A DNA stretch of 64,000 nt from Sesamum alatum (GCA_034509735.1 JACGWO010000005.1:38718479-38782478); one strand, 5' to 3'; shown: positions 24,601-37,532, counted from the first letter of the stretch. Notes: generated from the sequence alone by a model not told the origin. Program-made: numbers and translations.

Positions 24601-27600
24601 GTGTATATGCAGAGGATGATATATTTTAATGTATTTCCTGTATGTGCTCCCTTTATTTCAGTTGGAACAAATATCGGTGAGGTTTCTGTCTGGGATGTGA
24701 GCAGCGGGGAGAAGCTTGTGTTCAGAAATTTTAAGGTGTGGGACCTTGGATCTTGCACAATGACGCTACAGGTAAAGTTTAGAAACCCTACGTTTTTCTT
24801 GTCTGGGCTTGAATTTACTGATGCCAAATTACTGGCTTTTGGTTGTAGGCTTCTTTGGCTAATGAATACACTGCATCAGTGAACCGTGTCATGTGGAGTC
24901 CTGATGGAAACCTTTTTGGTAAGTAGTTAAAGGTTACTAATTCTTTTTTCATCTAATTCCTCATGCAACTCACCAAGAGAGAGAAAGATAAAAAAGGTGC
25001 AAAAAGCAAACGGCGGTGGGCAGCACAGAAACTTTTGGAAGTAGATTGTCCATGTCGAAATTGTATCTCAGTTCTGTTTAATAATTCCATCATTGATAGG
25101 AAGAGCCCTGATAATCCTTCATTTTATGATTTTATTTAATGTATTCTTACTCTTGATGAGTGTAATAGGTTCCACAAATTAGATTTAAAATTGCATTTGC
25201 AAGTCTAGATCAGGACTCATATTTTTGAAATGATGGTGTGCCCAACTTTTCATCATTTTGCAGAAGTAAAAGTTGGCCCAAAATTTTCTGATCAACCTTA
25301 GTTATATGAAGTCTCACTCTATGCTATTTGGATCGATTAATGTCAGGTGCAAAGTTTCGAATTTAATAAAGCTAAAGATCAACCATCATTAATTTTTATT
25401 TCAACCCCCAATTTTAGAACCAAAACACCTTCAGTGTCTCCTCTAGGAGAGCTACTCTGACATAGCTTATTCAAGGACTGTGCTATAAATAATGCTCGAG
25501 AGCGTTCATTGTAAATCTTCCTTTGTCCAGTCAACTGAAAGGCTTAAATGTCTTGTTATCACTTATGATTTCATATTTAATGTAGGTGTTGCATACTCAA
25601 AGCACATTGTTCACTTATATGCTTATTATGGAGGCGATGACTTAAGGAACCACCTTGAGGTTTGTGTTGGACATTTGGAATCTGTTTCTGTAATCTGGTG
25701 TCTTTTTCCTATCTCTCTGCCTTCAAATCGAATAAAGAAACTATTCCAATGTGATTGAATTTATTGTTATTATTTCAGATTGATGCCCATGTTGGTAGCG
25801 TCAGTGATATTGCTTTTTCTCATCCGAACAAGCAATTGTGCATTATAACTTGTGGGGAGGACAAGACAATCAAGGTTTGCACTCTTATAGTGTGTGTCTG
25901 TGTTTTTCTTTCTTTCATTTTTTTTTTTTTTTTGGTGTATCATTGGAGGCTAAGAAGCTCTGGAATTGATTTTGTGTAGGTGTGGGATGCAGTCTCTGGT
26001 GCTAAGCAGTACACTTTTGAGGGTCACGAGGCCCCTGTTTATTCTGTATGCCCACATTACAAGGAAAACATTCAGGTACTTACTTGGATATAAACTGGAT
26101 CTGAGTATGTGAAGGTCATCTATCTTCCAAGCATGTGAAAAATCTATGTGTGGTGCATAAGCCGATTTAGCCATTGTCTGTGAAATCTGAAGCTCGTAAT
26201 TGAGCTTGATGCAATAGTACATGAGAGAAATTGCCTTTTTTTTTAAGTGGTTTCTGAAAATGGCTAGACTTCATGCATTGACAGAGATACTTGATGGTCT
26301 CCACCAAATTCTATCATGGATGTCTAGTATTGAAGCTTAGCTTAGCATCTTGTTGTATATCGCTAATTGTTTTTTAAAAAGTTCTATTCCGTTCCTTTTT
26401 TGTATTTGTGCTATAGCCTATTCCTTTAACCATAATGTTTTATTTTCTGTTTCAGTTCATATTTTCTACTGCTGTTGATGGAAAGATCAAGGCATGGCTA
26501 TATGATAATATGGGTTCAAGAGTCGATTATGATGCTCCAGGCCACTCTTGTACTACTATGGCCTACAGTGCTGATGGGACTAGGTATACTATACTACCTT
26601 TTTCTGTTCCTCTCAATCTAGGTTTTGCTTTGTTGTCATGTTTTTCTTAGTTTGTTCTTTTGCTCCTCATTTTTCCGACAAACGGTAGGTTATTCTCATG
26701 TGGTACGAACAAAGACGGTGAGTCATATATTGTGGAGTGGAATGAGAGTGAAGGGGCTGTGAAGAGGACCTATCTTGGTCTCGGGAAACGGTCAGTTGGA
26801 GTCGTGCAATTTGATACAACAAAGAATCGCTTCTTGGCAGCTGGTGATGAGTTTAAAATAAAATATTGGGACATGGACAATGTAAACCTCTTGAGTAGTA
26901 TCGATGCTGATGGTGGTTTACCGGTAATTTAAGTTTTTTATATCTTTTACATTTACTTTCTGAGTTCTTGGAGAAATTAAAATATGGTAGCAATTTTGAT
27001 CATCCTTCAGGCTTCCCCTTGCATTCGGTTTAGTAAGGAAGGGACACTATTGGCTGTGTCAACTAGCGAGAATGGTGTTAAATTACTTGCCAATGCTGAA
27101 GGTATCCGACTGATGCGCTCTGTAGAAAATCGTGCTGGGGCTGCTTCAAAGGTAAAAGTAATATTGGGCTGGTTTTTGCAAAAAACACATAGCAAAGTCT
27201 GGTACGCATTATCATTGCCCCCTTTTTGTGGGTTAATTTGTTTTTGTTAAAAGGAAGAAGCGTGCCAGATCTTCACTTTTTTACAAATTCTATCAAAGTA
27301 TAAATAATAATCTTTATTGCAAAAAATTTAATTCCACTATTATTATTATTATTATTATTTATCAAGCAATAAATTTCCATTAACTATTTTCTAGAATAAA
27401 GATTTCATATTTTAACAATTTTTATTGCATCTTTTTTCCTCTAAATTTAAACATGAAAAACAAGAAAAGAAAATAATATTTTGTATTTATTATATTTTAT
27501 TTCATAAGTTCAATTACTATAGTATGTTGGATGAATTTAATTCAAGCATTATTTCCTCTATCATGAGTATGTTAAAGTTTTTTTTGACTGTGGTAAATAT

Positions 27601-30600
27601 TCCTTTTCATTTATGTTAAAAAATGACATTTTACTAGTTTTTAGTATAAAATTAAAAAATGGGAAAGACATGTAACTTGATCGACATCTCTTTGGCAATG
27701 CCTTTTATTAAATATAAAAGATATATGCACTAGTTTTATTTTCTTAATGTCTTCTTTAGTTTTTATTTTAAAAAATATATATGTAACTTTTTTGATATAA
27801 ATAATAAATTAGAATTTTATTTAATAAAGAAATTTAAAATTTAAATAAAAAAAAAAAAAAGAAAAGGTGTTAGAAACGTATAGTACATCCAGTGTGCAAT
27901 ACATTGGGTAGGTGGATCATTGGTAGGGTGTATATGGCAATGATCTATGCACCCTGTTCACAATGCATGGAGTGTAGTATGAGTTTAACTCATGTTGAAG
28001 CCTTTATATCCCTTTTCTTTAACTTTTCTTTTTCAAATAATTTTAAAATAAAACTTACAAAACTAAATTTAAAAAAGATACAAAGAAGTTAAAGAGGCGT
28101 GGTTAAGAACCATGCCTCTAACTTTTTTCTGTTTCTTTTTTTCTTTTTTGTCTCTTTAATTAATATTTATCCTTGTGATAATTGAAAATTTCAAACTAAC
28201 TCTAGAAAGACTAAATTTGATCAGAAAGTACTCAAGCACACGAGCAATAATATGGTAAAATATGAAGCTAAAAAACATTTATAGAAAATAGGTTAAATTC
28301 ACTGGAAAATAATAGAACTCAAAAGGTGCCAAATGTAGTGAAGATGAAAGCATTTGACGATGAACGGTTACCGTAAAATTGCTTTAGTTTTAATAAATTG
28401 TTTTTTTCTCAAAAAGATAATATAGTTAAATTATCTTGTAACTCCTTTGGGGTAAAAAGTTGCAGTCGTTTAAGATTTCACATGCAGATTGTGTACTTGA
28501 AGTGAAAACTATAGGTAGATCCCAAAATGCATTTTACAATAAATGTAACAAATTGAAAGCTTTTTGTATTTTAAAATCTCTTTCTAATTAAAAACATATT
28601 TATCGAATTGCTAACCTTTCTATTTTAAACCCAACACATATTATTATATTAACTTTTAATTTCTTAAAAGTATCACGTTCTTTCTGATAGTAATCTTTTA
28701 AACATATCACTTTGTATCAAAGTAAGTCATTTCCGAAACATGATTTGGCGTCTACAGTAAAATTTGCCTCCAAAATAATCAACCATCTTCATACATCCTA
28801 AGCTATTACAAAAAGTAAAACAAAACATACTAGAACACTTGAGTTTTCCCAAACTGGAGTTTAAAATTAGCATGCTCTTTTAATTCTACTTTTTGTTCTG
28901 CAGGCACCTATGATTGGCACATTTGGTGCTTCCGGGTCAGCAGCGGGGGCCAGTGTCGGTGCAGATAGGAGTTCACCTATGAGTACTGTTATTGCACTGG
29001 TGAGTATCAATGTCTCTCGGAGTTATTTTGAGGACATATGAGTTTCTTCATGTAAATGGCATCTCTATTCCCTTGCACATTAACTATGGGATATAAGTCC
29101 TAACAACTCTTTACTCTGTGACAGAACGGTGACGGCAGGAATTTACCAGATACGAAAACCAGAATATCTGATGAGCTGGAAAAATCCAAGATTTGGAAGC
29201 TGACTGAAATTCATGAACAATCTCAACTTCGTTCCTTGAGGCTTCCTGATAATTTATTGTCAGTGAGGGTAAGATCTACTAAAAGACTATGCTGGTTGAA
29301 GTTAAAACTTTTCTTTTTGCTCCTCTCCTCCTTCCCCATCCACTCTGCCTGACCTTCTGTGTATGCTGGCCGTTTTCCTTGTCGACTACATTGACTTTTC
29401 AGTACCTTAGTCTTTCATATATTTGGTGTAGGGAAAAAGTTACAAAATGAGAGATGGAATAATTATCAATGAAATTCTCGAGTTGGGTCTTGGATAGAAA
29501 GCCGAATAAACATAACCCAAACTTTCTTACCAATGTTATGGTTACATATAGCTTGAAGTACATCTGTGAAGACTGTGATGCCTGTCTATTTGTGCCATAT
29601 TAAGTTGGCAATGTGACCTTGCTAAATCACTTTGAAATACAATTAGCACCGAATACTCCTTGTGAACTATTTCTAATTGGCTATGACTAATTAGATTTGT
29701 AGTATTACCATGAAATTTTGTGCTACAGCTGCTTTGCTTGCGCGAGATTTCAGTGTTTATTGTAGCTCGCTACAGGTCTATCCTAGTATAACACCTGTCC
29801 TGTAGCGAAAAGTATCGAAAAGTTCGCCTCCTTTTCTTTGTGATGAAAAGCCTTCACAGTTATCAGTTGGAAAGTTGTAATGGTCACAGTTCTGTCTTAC
29901 TGGTTTATGGAGTAGTGTGATTATTTGAATTTTGTGTCTTAATCATATCTAGCACTATCTGGAAATTTTGCTAGATTTCTCAGTTTTGCCTGCTGTTAAT
30001 GACTATTTTCAAGTCCTAAGCCTATCCCCTTTTCATTTCAGATTATTCGATTAATTTATACAAATTCAGGAGGTGCCATCCTGGCATTAGCATATAATGC
30101 TGTCCACAAACTTTGGAAGTGGCAGCGGAGTGAGAGGAATGTTACTGGAAAGGTCTTAAACTTCTCTGAGGTTTTCTATGAATTTCCTTACTGTTTGCCT
30201 TTTTGTATTATTTTGATTTTCTTTTCCTTCGTAGGCAACCGCTGCTGCGCCACCACAACTTTGGCAACCTTCTAGTGGAATCTTAATGACCAATGACATT
30301 AGTGAAACGAACCTTGAGGAAGCTGTTCCATGCTTTGCACTCTCGAAGAACGACTCTTATGTTCTGTCGGCATCAGGAGGAAAAATCTCCCTATTTAATA
30401 TGATGACATTTAAGGTTATAGCATCCCGTGATTTCATCTAGATACCAGACAAGTTACTTTCTTACATATATTGGAGACTAATTGATTCTTATGCCATTTT
30501 CTTTGCAGACAATGACGACTTTTATGCCGCCCCCACCAGCGGCAACGGTTCTTGCCTTCCACCCTGAGGACAACAATGTTATTGCTATTGGGATGGAGGA

Positions 30601-31963
30601 CTCCTCCATACAAATTTACAATGTTCGCGTTGATGAGGTTCTCACAAATGAAAATTGATTACTCAGTAATTACCTCAAAATTATGTACTCTCTCATTTGA
30701 TTGTTGTGTTTTAGGTAAGAAGCAAGCTCAAAGGTCATCAAAAAAGAGTAACTGGCCTTGCCTTTTCCAATGCTCTACATGTTCTTGTATCGTCAGGAGC
30801 TGACGCTCAGGTTTGTCCCCGTGTATCCTCTAATCTCAGCTGTCTTTGCTTGGTTGCAATTAGTTAGAGAGGGAGCGTTCTAAGCGATGTTAGAAAATGA
30901 TCGCTCTCGATTTTCTTTTCTTAAGTTGTTTGAAGGTTTTCTGTCTAAATACAAGCAGATTCCAGGATGCAATATGATGAACCCGTTTAGTTCAAATATT
31001 ATATGATATTATTTAATAGAATACGAGTAGGCTAATTTGTATGTGTCTTACACAGATAATAGAATGTACTGTCCATACAGTACACGTATTAATCTCTTTT
31101 CCAGACAGTAATTTGTCTCCCTGCTGTTGTATTCTGTTGTATGAAAAGACACAACTCTTTGTTTTTTAGTTTTAGCTTACCTTGCATTTTCTGTATTACA
31201 GGTATGTGTTTGGAGTCTCGACGGATGGGAAAAGAAGGCTAATAAGTTCTTGCAGATCCCCTTCGGACGTACATCAAATCCTCTTGCACAGACACGCGTT
31301 CAATTTCACCAGGATCAGACTCACTTCTTGGTTGTTCACGAAACTCAAATAGCCATATACGAGGCTCCCAAACTGGAGTGCATCAAGCAGGTATGGATTG
31401 AGCGTCGTCCTCTTTAACTCTTTCGTTCAACTGTTAACTCCAGCCCATATCTTGTGTTTGGACACGGAATTGGAGAACCACAACGAATAACGAACAACAA
31501 AACTTTTTATATGGCAGTGGGTTCCCCGGGAATCAAGCCCTCTGATAACAGATGCTACATACTCGTGCGACAGCCAGTCAATTTACACTTGCTTCGAGGA
31601 CGGGAGCGTGAACGTCTTCACAGCTGCGGGACTGAAACTAAGGTGTCGGATCAGCCCCACAGCCTATTTGCCTTCCACCCCGAGGTATGCACATCAACCT
31701 TAACAAAAACAAGCAACTAGTTTACACGTCCTCGTCTCCCACTCACAGCGGTCTTTTATAACAGCTCGAGGGTTTATCCATTGGTCATCACGGCTCATCC
31801 AACCGAGCCTCATCAGTTCGCATTGGGACTCACAGACGGCGGAGTCCACGTGCTAGAGCCCCTGGAAACGGAAGGAAAGTGGGGCACCGTCCCTCCACAA
31901 GAAAACGGTGCTGGCCCGAGTATGAGCCCTGTTGCGTCGGCCCCGGAGCAGTCCTCAAGGTAG
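21604..31963 (+). CDS. TOPLESS-related corepressor, TPR4-like
   Basis: 25 coding exons, 3381 nt, 1126 residues. Exons: 21604-21683, 21782-21961, 22060-22173, 22941-23099, 23212-23389, 23487-23610, 23864-23979, 24212-24380, 24662-24771, 24849-24918, 25586-25659, 25779-25874, 25980-26075, 26456-26583, 26689-26923, 27011-27151, 28904-28999, 29125-29268, 30042-30152, 30235-30414, 30509-30637, 30715-30810, 31202-31390, 31518-31684, 31765-31963. The N-terminal ~210 residues are the LisH/CTLH/CRA topless domain (MSSLSRELVFLILQFLDEE...), which binds EAR motifs and tetramerises. A Pro-rich linker follows, then two WD40 propellers. The nuclear protein links EAR repressors such as Aux/IAA and NINJA to histone deacetylation. 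The MRYFEDSVTNGEW and DYQTADSEHVLKR blocks and neighbouring FAD5, PIFI and ROD1 favour TPR4 over TPL or TPR1. Intron 16 (27152-28903) is unusually long and AT-rich. Confidence 0.96.
27882..28122 (+). repeat. two hairpin-forming segments in TPR4 intron 16
   Basis: 27882-27982 folds as an imperfect inverted repeat with ~38-base arms; the innermost 8 bp (GATCATTG/CAATGATC) are perfect. 28088-28122 is a near-perfect hairpin (arm around AGAGGCGTGGTT, loop AAG) followed by a T-run. Both lie in AT-rich intron DNA and could be remnants of a small MITE. Confidence 0.55.
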
Positions 31964-33480
31964 CAATGTTTCAACACCCCTTATGTTGGGGCTGTAGGTG
32001 GTTTATAGCTTGTAAAAATGCATAGCTCAGGGTTGGATGTGGTGGTTGTAAGAGAAATAGATATTGGAGGAAGGAGAGTATATAGTTTTCTTACAGTGGG
32101 ATAGATGAAAACTTTGTGAACCTTAAATTAAATTACAACTTCTGTTTACTGCTTAATTATACTGAATTTTGATGTTATAGAGATTTACATTTTTTTTTGA
32201 AATTTTACCTTACAATTGAAAGGAATTTGGTCATTGATAGGAAATTTTTTTTTTTTTTTTGGTTTTGTTTTTATTTTTATTTTTATTGGGTTTTTTCAGG
32301 GTTATATAGATTTTTCCGTGATAGTGAGAATGCTGGATTAGTTGATGATATTGTGGTTTATGCTGTTGGTGGTGTGAAATCAATATATTATTTTTATTTG
32401 ATTAAAATGATATTATCACTTTTTTTTTTAATTTTAAATGAAGTTGGTAGATTTTATTATTTAGAATTGATAGTGATATTATATTGAAGAATTATGAAAA
32501 GAATATAGTATCGGTTATAGAATTAATTATTGAATTTCTTTTTATATGTACGTAAATATATTTAAAAAAAAGTAACGATTGAGATGAGAATGTTGATTAA
32601 ATATTTTCAGTGAAAATATGATTTAAATTTCTATTTTTATCGCTAAAATTGAACACCGAAAATGAAAATCAAACCATAATAATGTTTACACTAACTTTTT
32701 ATGAGAGTTAGTGGTTAAAGATGGTAAGTTTTGGAAAATAGAATTACTCTTACTTAAAAAGTGGAATAGTGAAAAATACAAAAAAAATCAACGGTGACAT
32801 TTTTTTCCCATGAGTTAGTGTAATTATTTTTTTCTTTAAAAAAAAAGAACTCAAAGAAGATTATTTCCATTCGAACATGGAATATACTTGTTTTCATAAT
32901 ATTAAGAAATTGTTTTCAACTATGAAATCAACAAAACATAATGTGGACAAGTTCAAATTGAGAAAGTTGCAATTTTGAACTTTTACTTATATAAGGGGTA
33001 ACATTTTTAATTCTTTTGGAATTCAATTTGTAAATTATTGTAATTTTTTAGTAGAAAAGATTTGCATATTAGGAATAAGATTAGTCAGAATTGCACATTT
33101 GGTCGAAATACACAAGCACCCCTTACGATTCACAAATTTACAAGTACACTCCTTGAGGTTGTAGTTGTAATTACAATTACACTCCTATTTAGAGACAAAA
33201 CGTTACACAAACACCGTCGAGATATATTATACTAACTCCCTCTCACAAGTTCTATACAAAGCACTCCTATTTTTTGGGTAATCACACTTAGTCATCAGAA
33301 ACGTTAAACATATTCAAACAACCACCTCTATTTTTTGAAAATTTATATATACACCCTAAAAATGATAACGTCGATACAAAAACTACTCTTGTTTTTTTAG
33401 CGGTGGGGAGAAATTTTTGCAATTATACAAAAAAATAAATAAAAAATTATATAGACAAATCATATGTTAAGAAACATACG
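31964..33480. other. TPR4 3' UTR and AT-rich intergenic DNA
   Basis: The 3' UTR of TPR4 should occupy the first ~200 bases. Beyond this the DNA is AT-rich with T-runs (for example 32246-32262). Around 33110-33420 phrases of the 'CACTCCT...TTTTTTG' kind recur, suggesting a degraded MITE. No gene seen. Confidence 0.5.
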
Positions 33481-33481
33481 A

Positions 33482-33647
33482 AAATTTTTTGTACGGACCA
33501 GGTTTGGCCGAACCAAAGCAATCATAGAGCAAGTGTGATACACTTGTCATGTGATTGATCACTTTTCCTAAACTGTACGCCACACACGACAAGTACGATT
33601 GATTCAGGCTTGACCGAGCTAGATCCGAACGAAAATTTCCCGCAACA
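33482..33647 (-). repeat. dispersed MITE-like repeat (copy 1)
   Basis: Key wording on the minus strand: AGTGATCAATCACATGACA then GTATCACACTTG, flanked by GGTTCGGCCAAACCTGG. Inverted relative to the copy at 48603-48790; weaker copies at 55857-55990 and 63140-63255. Non-coding. Confidence 0.6.
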
Positions 33648-33656
33648 TAAATATAA

Positions 33657-34081
33657 GGGTAAATTACATCTACCTCCCCTGAGGTTTGGCTTAATTACAA
33701 ATATCCCCTGTTGTTTGAAAAATTACAAGTACCCCCCTGAGGTTTGTAATTTTTAACCAAAAGCTTGAAATTGACCATTTTGCCCTTGAATTTTTTATTA
33801 AAATTGTAGAAAAATCGGCCAAGGAAAATTGCATTATTGCTCTTTTGTGTAAAAAACTTAAGAAACCTCTCCCTTCACATTGTAGTCCAAATTTTTTTAA
33901 GAATTAAATAAAAATAATTCAGTGCATAGGGGCATTTTGGTCAGTTCATCCATAAAAATTGATGAAAATGAATTATTTGTTAGACGGTTACAAACCTTAG
34001 AAGTGTATTTGTAATTTTTTAAACAACGAGAAGATATTTGTAATTATGTCAAATGTCAGGAAAGATAGATGTAATTTACCC
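33657..34081. mobile_element. MULE-type MITE with 9-bp TSD
   Basis: 425-bp element with terminal inverted repeats GGGTAAATTACA...TGTAATTTACCC and a perfect 9-bp target duplication TAAATATAA (33648-33656 and 34082-34090), the Mutator signature. The subterminal phrase CCCCTGAGGTTTG and its inverse extend the inverted repeat. Non-coding. Same family as 61714-62126 and the truncated copy at 52169-52490. It lies about 175 bp before the PV42a-like start codon. Confidence 0.88.
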
Positions 34082-34255
34082 TAAATATAATTATCCTTGT
34101 AAAATAAAGCAATGATTTCAAATAGAAAATTTATCTATTTGAACTTATCATCTCAACCAAAGAAAACAGAAAGAAAATCGATCTCATACAACCTTTGAAC
34201 AATTACCACGCGGCGAGATTCAAGTCCTCATGCAATATCCGAGGTCGACACGTAC

Positions 34256-37165
34256 ATGCAAATTCAGACAAACCCCTTTGAGTTTGATGCGATTCTTGCA
34301 ACTACAAAAACACAAACCATGGCATCCTCAGTCCCATTCCCGCCCACAAGATCCTTACCCCTCATCATTCTCAGACTTAAACCCAATTTCCCAATCATGC
34401 AAGCCACCAAAATCGAAGAAAAAACCACCGAAGTCCACGGCGGCTCTTCCACCCGGCGGCTGAGGGACAAGAAAGTGAAGGACTTGATACCAGACAAGAA
34501 AAGATTGGTGGAGGTGCCGTACACTGCTTCGCTTGCCGACACGATGAACGCCCTCCTGGCCAACCGGGTCGTGGCGGTTCCCGTGGCGGCGCCGCCGGGG
34601 CACTGGATAGGTGCCGGTGGTTCGATGATATTGGAGTCGGATAAGCAGACTGGGGCGGCGCGAAAACACTATATAGGGATGGTGACGATGCTGGATGTGC
34701 TGGCTCATATTGCGGGGCACGATGCTGATCCAGCGGAGGTTGACGGCGGCGATCTGGACAAGAAGATGCAGGTTCCGGTGTCGTCGATTATCGGGCATTG
34801 TCTTGAGAGCCTTAGCTTGTGGACACTCAACTCCAATACTAGGTTATTGGTCATTTTGTTTAATATATATATATATATATATATATAGGATTATAGGTTG
34901 TTTCTTCCTTATTTATTGCTAACTTTGGTTTTCTTTAATGTCTACCTTTGAGTGCGAAGGATGCACTAGTTTGTGATCCCCCCCCCCACCCCCCCACATA
35001 AATCAATTGATACGAGGGTGTGAGGATGACATTACACTCTAGGTTGAGACGAACTCGTTGTGGTTAAGTCAATCATGTAAGGATGTCATTACACTCTAGG
35101 TTGGGATGAACTCATTTGTGTCATTACACACTAGGTTGGATGAACTCGTTGTGGCTAAGTCAATGATGTAAGGATGTCATTACACTGTAGGCCGGGATCG
35201 ATGAACTCGATGTGTCATTACACACTAGGTTGGGATGAACTCGTTGTGGTTAAGTCAATGATGTAAGGATGTCATTACACACTAGGTTGGGATCGATGAA
35301 CTCGTTGTGGTTAAGTCAATCATGTAAGGATGTCATTACAGTCTAGCTAGGTTGGGATGAACTCATTTGTGTCATTGCACACTAGGTTGGGATGAACTCG
35401 TTGTGGCTAAGTCAATGATGTAAGGATGTCATTACACTGTAGGCCGGGATCGATGAACTCGTTGTGTCATTACACACTAGGTTGGGATGAACCCATCATG
35501 GTTAAGTCAATGATGTAAGGATGTCATTACACACTAGGTTGGGATCGATGAACTCGTTGTCATTAGCACACTAGGTTCGGGATCAACCCATTGTGGTTAA
35601 TTAAGTCAATGATGTAAGGATGTCATTACATTGTTGGTTGGGAACGATGAACTCGTTATGTCATTACACACTAGGTCGGGATCGTTGTCGTCATTAACAC
35701 ACTAGGTTGGGATGAACCCCTTGTGGTTAAGTCAGTGATGTAAGGATGTCATTACACTTAATTTAGCTTGGGATGCACTCGTTGTGGCTGAGTCGCTAAT
35801 GTAAGGATGTCATTACACACTCTAGGTTGCGGGTGAGTCACTGATGTCAGGATAACATCTTAGCGTCTTGACAAATAATCTTTTGGTACTTTGGCAATCC
35901 ATAATGAGTAAAATTAATTTGTACAAATAATCAAAGTTCAACTAGTTTATGTATCGGTCTTTGGGTATTTGCTTCCGAAAACTTCCATTATTTCAAAATT
36001 TTAGTTCATGGTAAAATTTTGGTATATACTAATTTTGCTTGGAGAAAGTAATGTTGTTGGGCATTTTCGATATCGTCATTGTATATTAGGCTCTAGCGGA
36101 AAGCATCAAACTGAGTTAATACTCTGTTAATTAACACAAATTAATCGAGACTTAACACTTATACGCAGCATACTAGATTGCATGGAAGTGTTCAGCAAAG
36201 GAATACATAGAGCTTTGGTTCCGGTGGACAGCCACATGGAAAATGTATCTGGAGTCGAGCTCATGGAATCTGCATCGAGCTACCGAATGGTTACTCAGAT
36301 GGATCTCCTCAAGTTCTTGAAAGCTCACGAGCATGAGCTAAGAGGTATTCTAGCGCGTCCCGTTAGAGAACTTGGGGCGGTGAGCGATATTGTCTTTGGG
36401 GTGACAGATAAAACTAAAGTGATCGATGCAATCAGGTCTATGAACAGAGCATCACTTAATGCCGTGCCGATTGTTGAGTCCAACGATGACATCGAGGAAG
36501 ATCATGGCCAGCTTATAAATGTAAGTTCCTTTATGAGGACTCGGATCCGAGCTTGTTTCGTTTTTCTTTCAGATTTTGTTCAATTCAGGAACACCCCGAG
36601 GATGTTAGGAGATCCAATTCTTGAAACGATGTGGTAATGATTGAACTTGCACCAGAATATGTGCGAGTTGAATGTCTTAATTTGTATGCTGATCAAGATG
36701 GACAATGTCTTGATATATGTGTTTTAGTGAAAGAGTGTCTAGATGTGTTCTATTGATCCCTCCAAAACATATAGTGTCTTAATGATTATGAACTGGCTGA
36801 GACAGTTAATTGTGTCCTATGGTTTTCAGGCCAAAGACAGGAAGGTTGTCGGAACATTTTCAGCCACAGACCTCCGAGGCTGCCCGATACCGCTGCTGCA
36901 ATCCTGTTTGCAACAGAACGTTATGGATTTCATCCAGAAACTATGTGGGATACCGCAGCACGAAGCATCCGGCTTGAGAAACTCAACTAAAGAACTCATC
37001 ACCTGCCAGCCCGAATCCCTCCTCCGGGAGGTGGTCGACAAGGTCGTCAAGAACCACGTTCATCGAGTTTGGGTCGTGAACGAATCGGGATTGCTTGTTG
37101 GCCTGATTTCCCTGACGGATATAATCAGAGCGGCACGAGTGTGGATGCTTTCGGAACCTGCTTAA
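34256..37165 (+). CDS. SNF1-related kinase gamma-type CBS protein, PV42a-like
   Basis: Three exons: 34256-34842, 36169-36520 and 36830-37165; 1275 nt, 424 residues with GT-AG junctions. CBS motifs are spread over four repeats: about residues 70-155 (KVKDLIPDKKRLVEVP...YIGMVTMLDV), 170-250, 262-325 and 345-415 (HRVWVVNESGLLVGLISLTDI). The HYIGMVTMLDVLAHIAG and SSIIGHCLESLSLWTLN blocks match plant PV42a/PV42b, relatives of the SnRK1 gamma subunit reported to act in pollen and reproductive development. CBS pairs in this family sense adenine nucleotides; binding here is inferred. The start is uncertain: in-frame ATGs at 34256, 34319 and 34397 are possible. Starting at 34397 (MQATKIEE) gives 377 residues, closer to the Arabidopsis protein. 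Intron 1 contains a large minisatellite. Confidence 0.9.
34862..34887. repeat. (TA)n microsatellite in PV42a intron 1
   Basis: About 13 AT/TA dinucleotides, about 20 bases after the intron 1 donor (34843). A C-rich tract follows at about 34979-34997. Confidence 0.85.
35015..35850 (+). repeat. higher-order minisatellite in PV42a intron 1
   Basis: About 830 bp of direct repeats built from GTCATTACACACTAGG, TTGGGATGAACTCGTTGTGG and TTAAGTCAATGATGTAAGGAT. Full units (~57 bp) alternate with truncated units (~32-40 bp) lacking the TTAAGTCAATG part. A ~250-bp block is duplicated in tandem: the phrase at 35101 recurs at 35352. The last units are more diverged. The array lies entirely between exons 1 and 2 of the PV42a-like gene. 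Confidence 0.92.
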
Positions 37166-37532
37166 TTATTTCCGTTGGAGTTGATGAGCAGGCAGCTTTG
37201 TGTGGTGTAAGAGTTCAGGCTTCTTACTTGTTTGTATATGTCTAGTTTGGATGTTGTCAATGTACATATTCTGTTTTTCACACAACGGCTATATATGTAA
37301 CGAAAATTCGGACACACAAGTTTGTCGGGGCACGACCAATGTGTGTGTATTTCAGTTGCCTTTCTTGTTACGTCGCTCTTGTGGTTATGGTTGAGTATTG
37401 ACTTGGATTTTTTGCCGTAAATTATATTTTGTTTTTTAGTTTATTCAACATACAAATTAACATGATACATTAGTACGTGTACAAGGGTAATATTATATTT
37501 TTTGTTTTTGTTTTCTTTTATAGACGTACGCA
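37166..37532. other. PV42a-like 3' UTR and spacer
   Basis: Directly downstream of the stop at 37165. Contains no other gene; the first ~200 bases are probably 3' UTR. Confidence 0.5.

Noticed and set aside
28088..28130. Hairpin plus T-run as a transcription terminator
   Set aside because: Rho-independent terminators do not operate in plant nuclear introns; kept only as a hairpin.
34355..34798. 147-codon minus-strand ORF over PV42a exon 1
   Set aside because: Shadow of the GC-rich first exon.
35015..35850. Intron repeat array as a CRISPR-like array
   Set aside because: Units are contiguous and diverging with no unique spacers, and the context is a plant intron.
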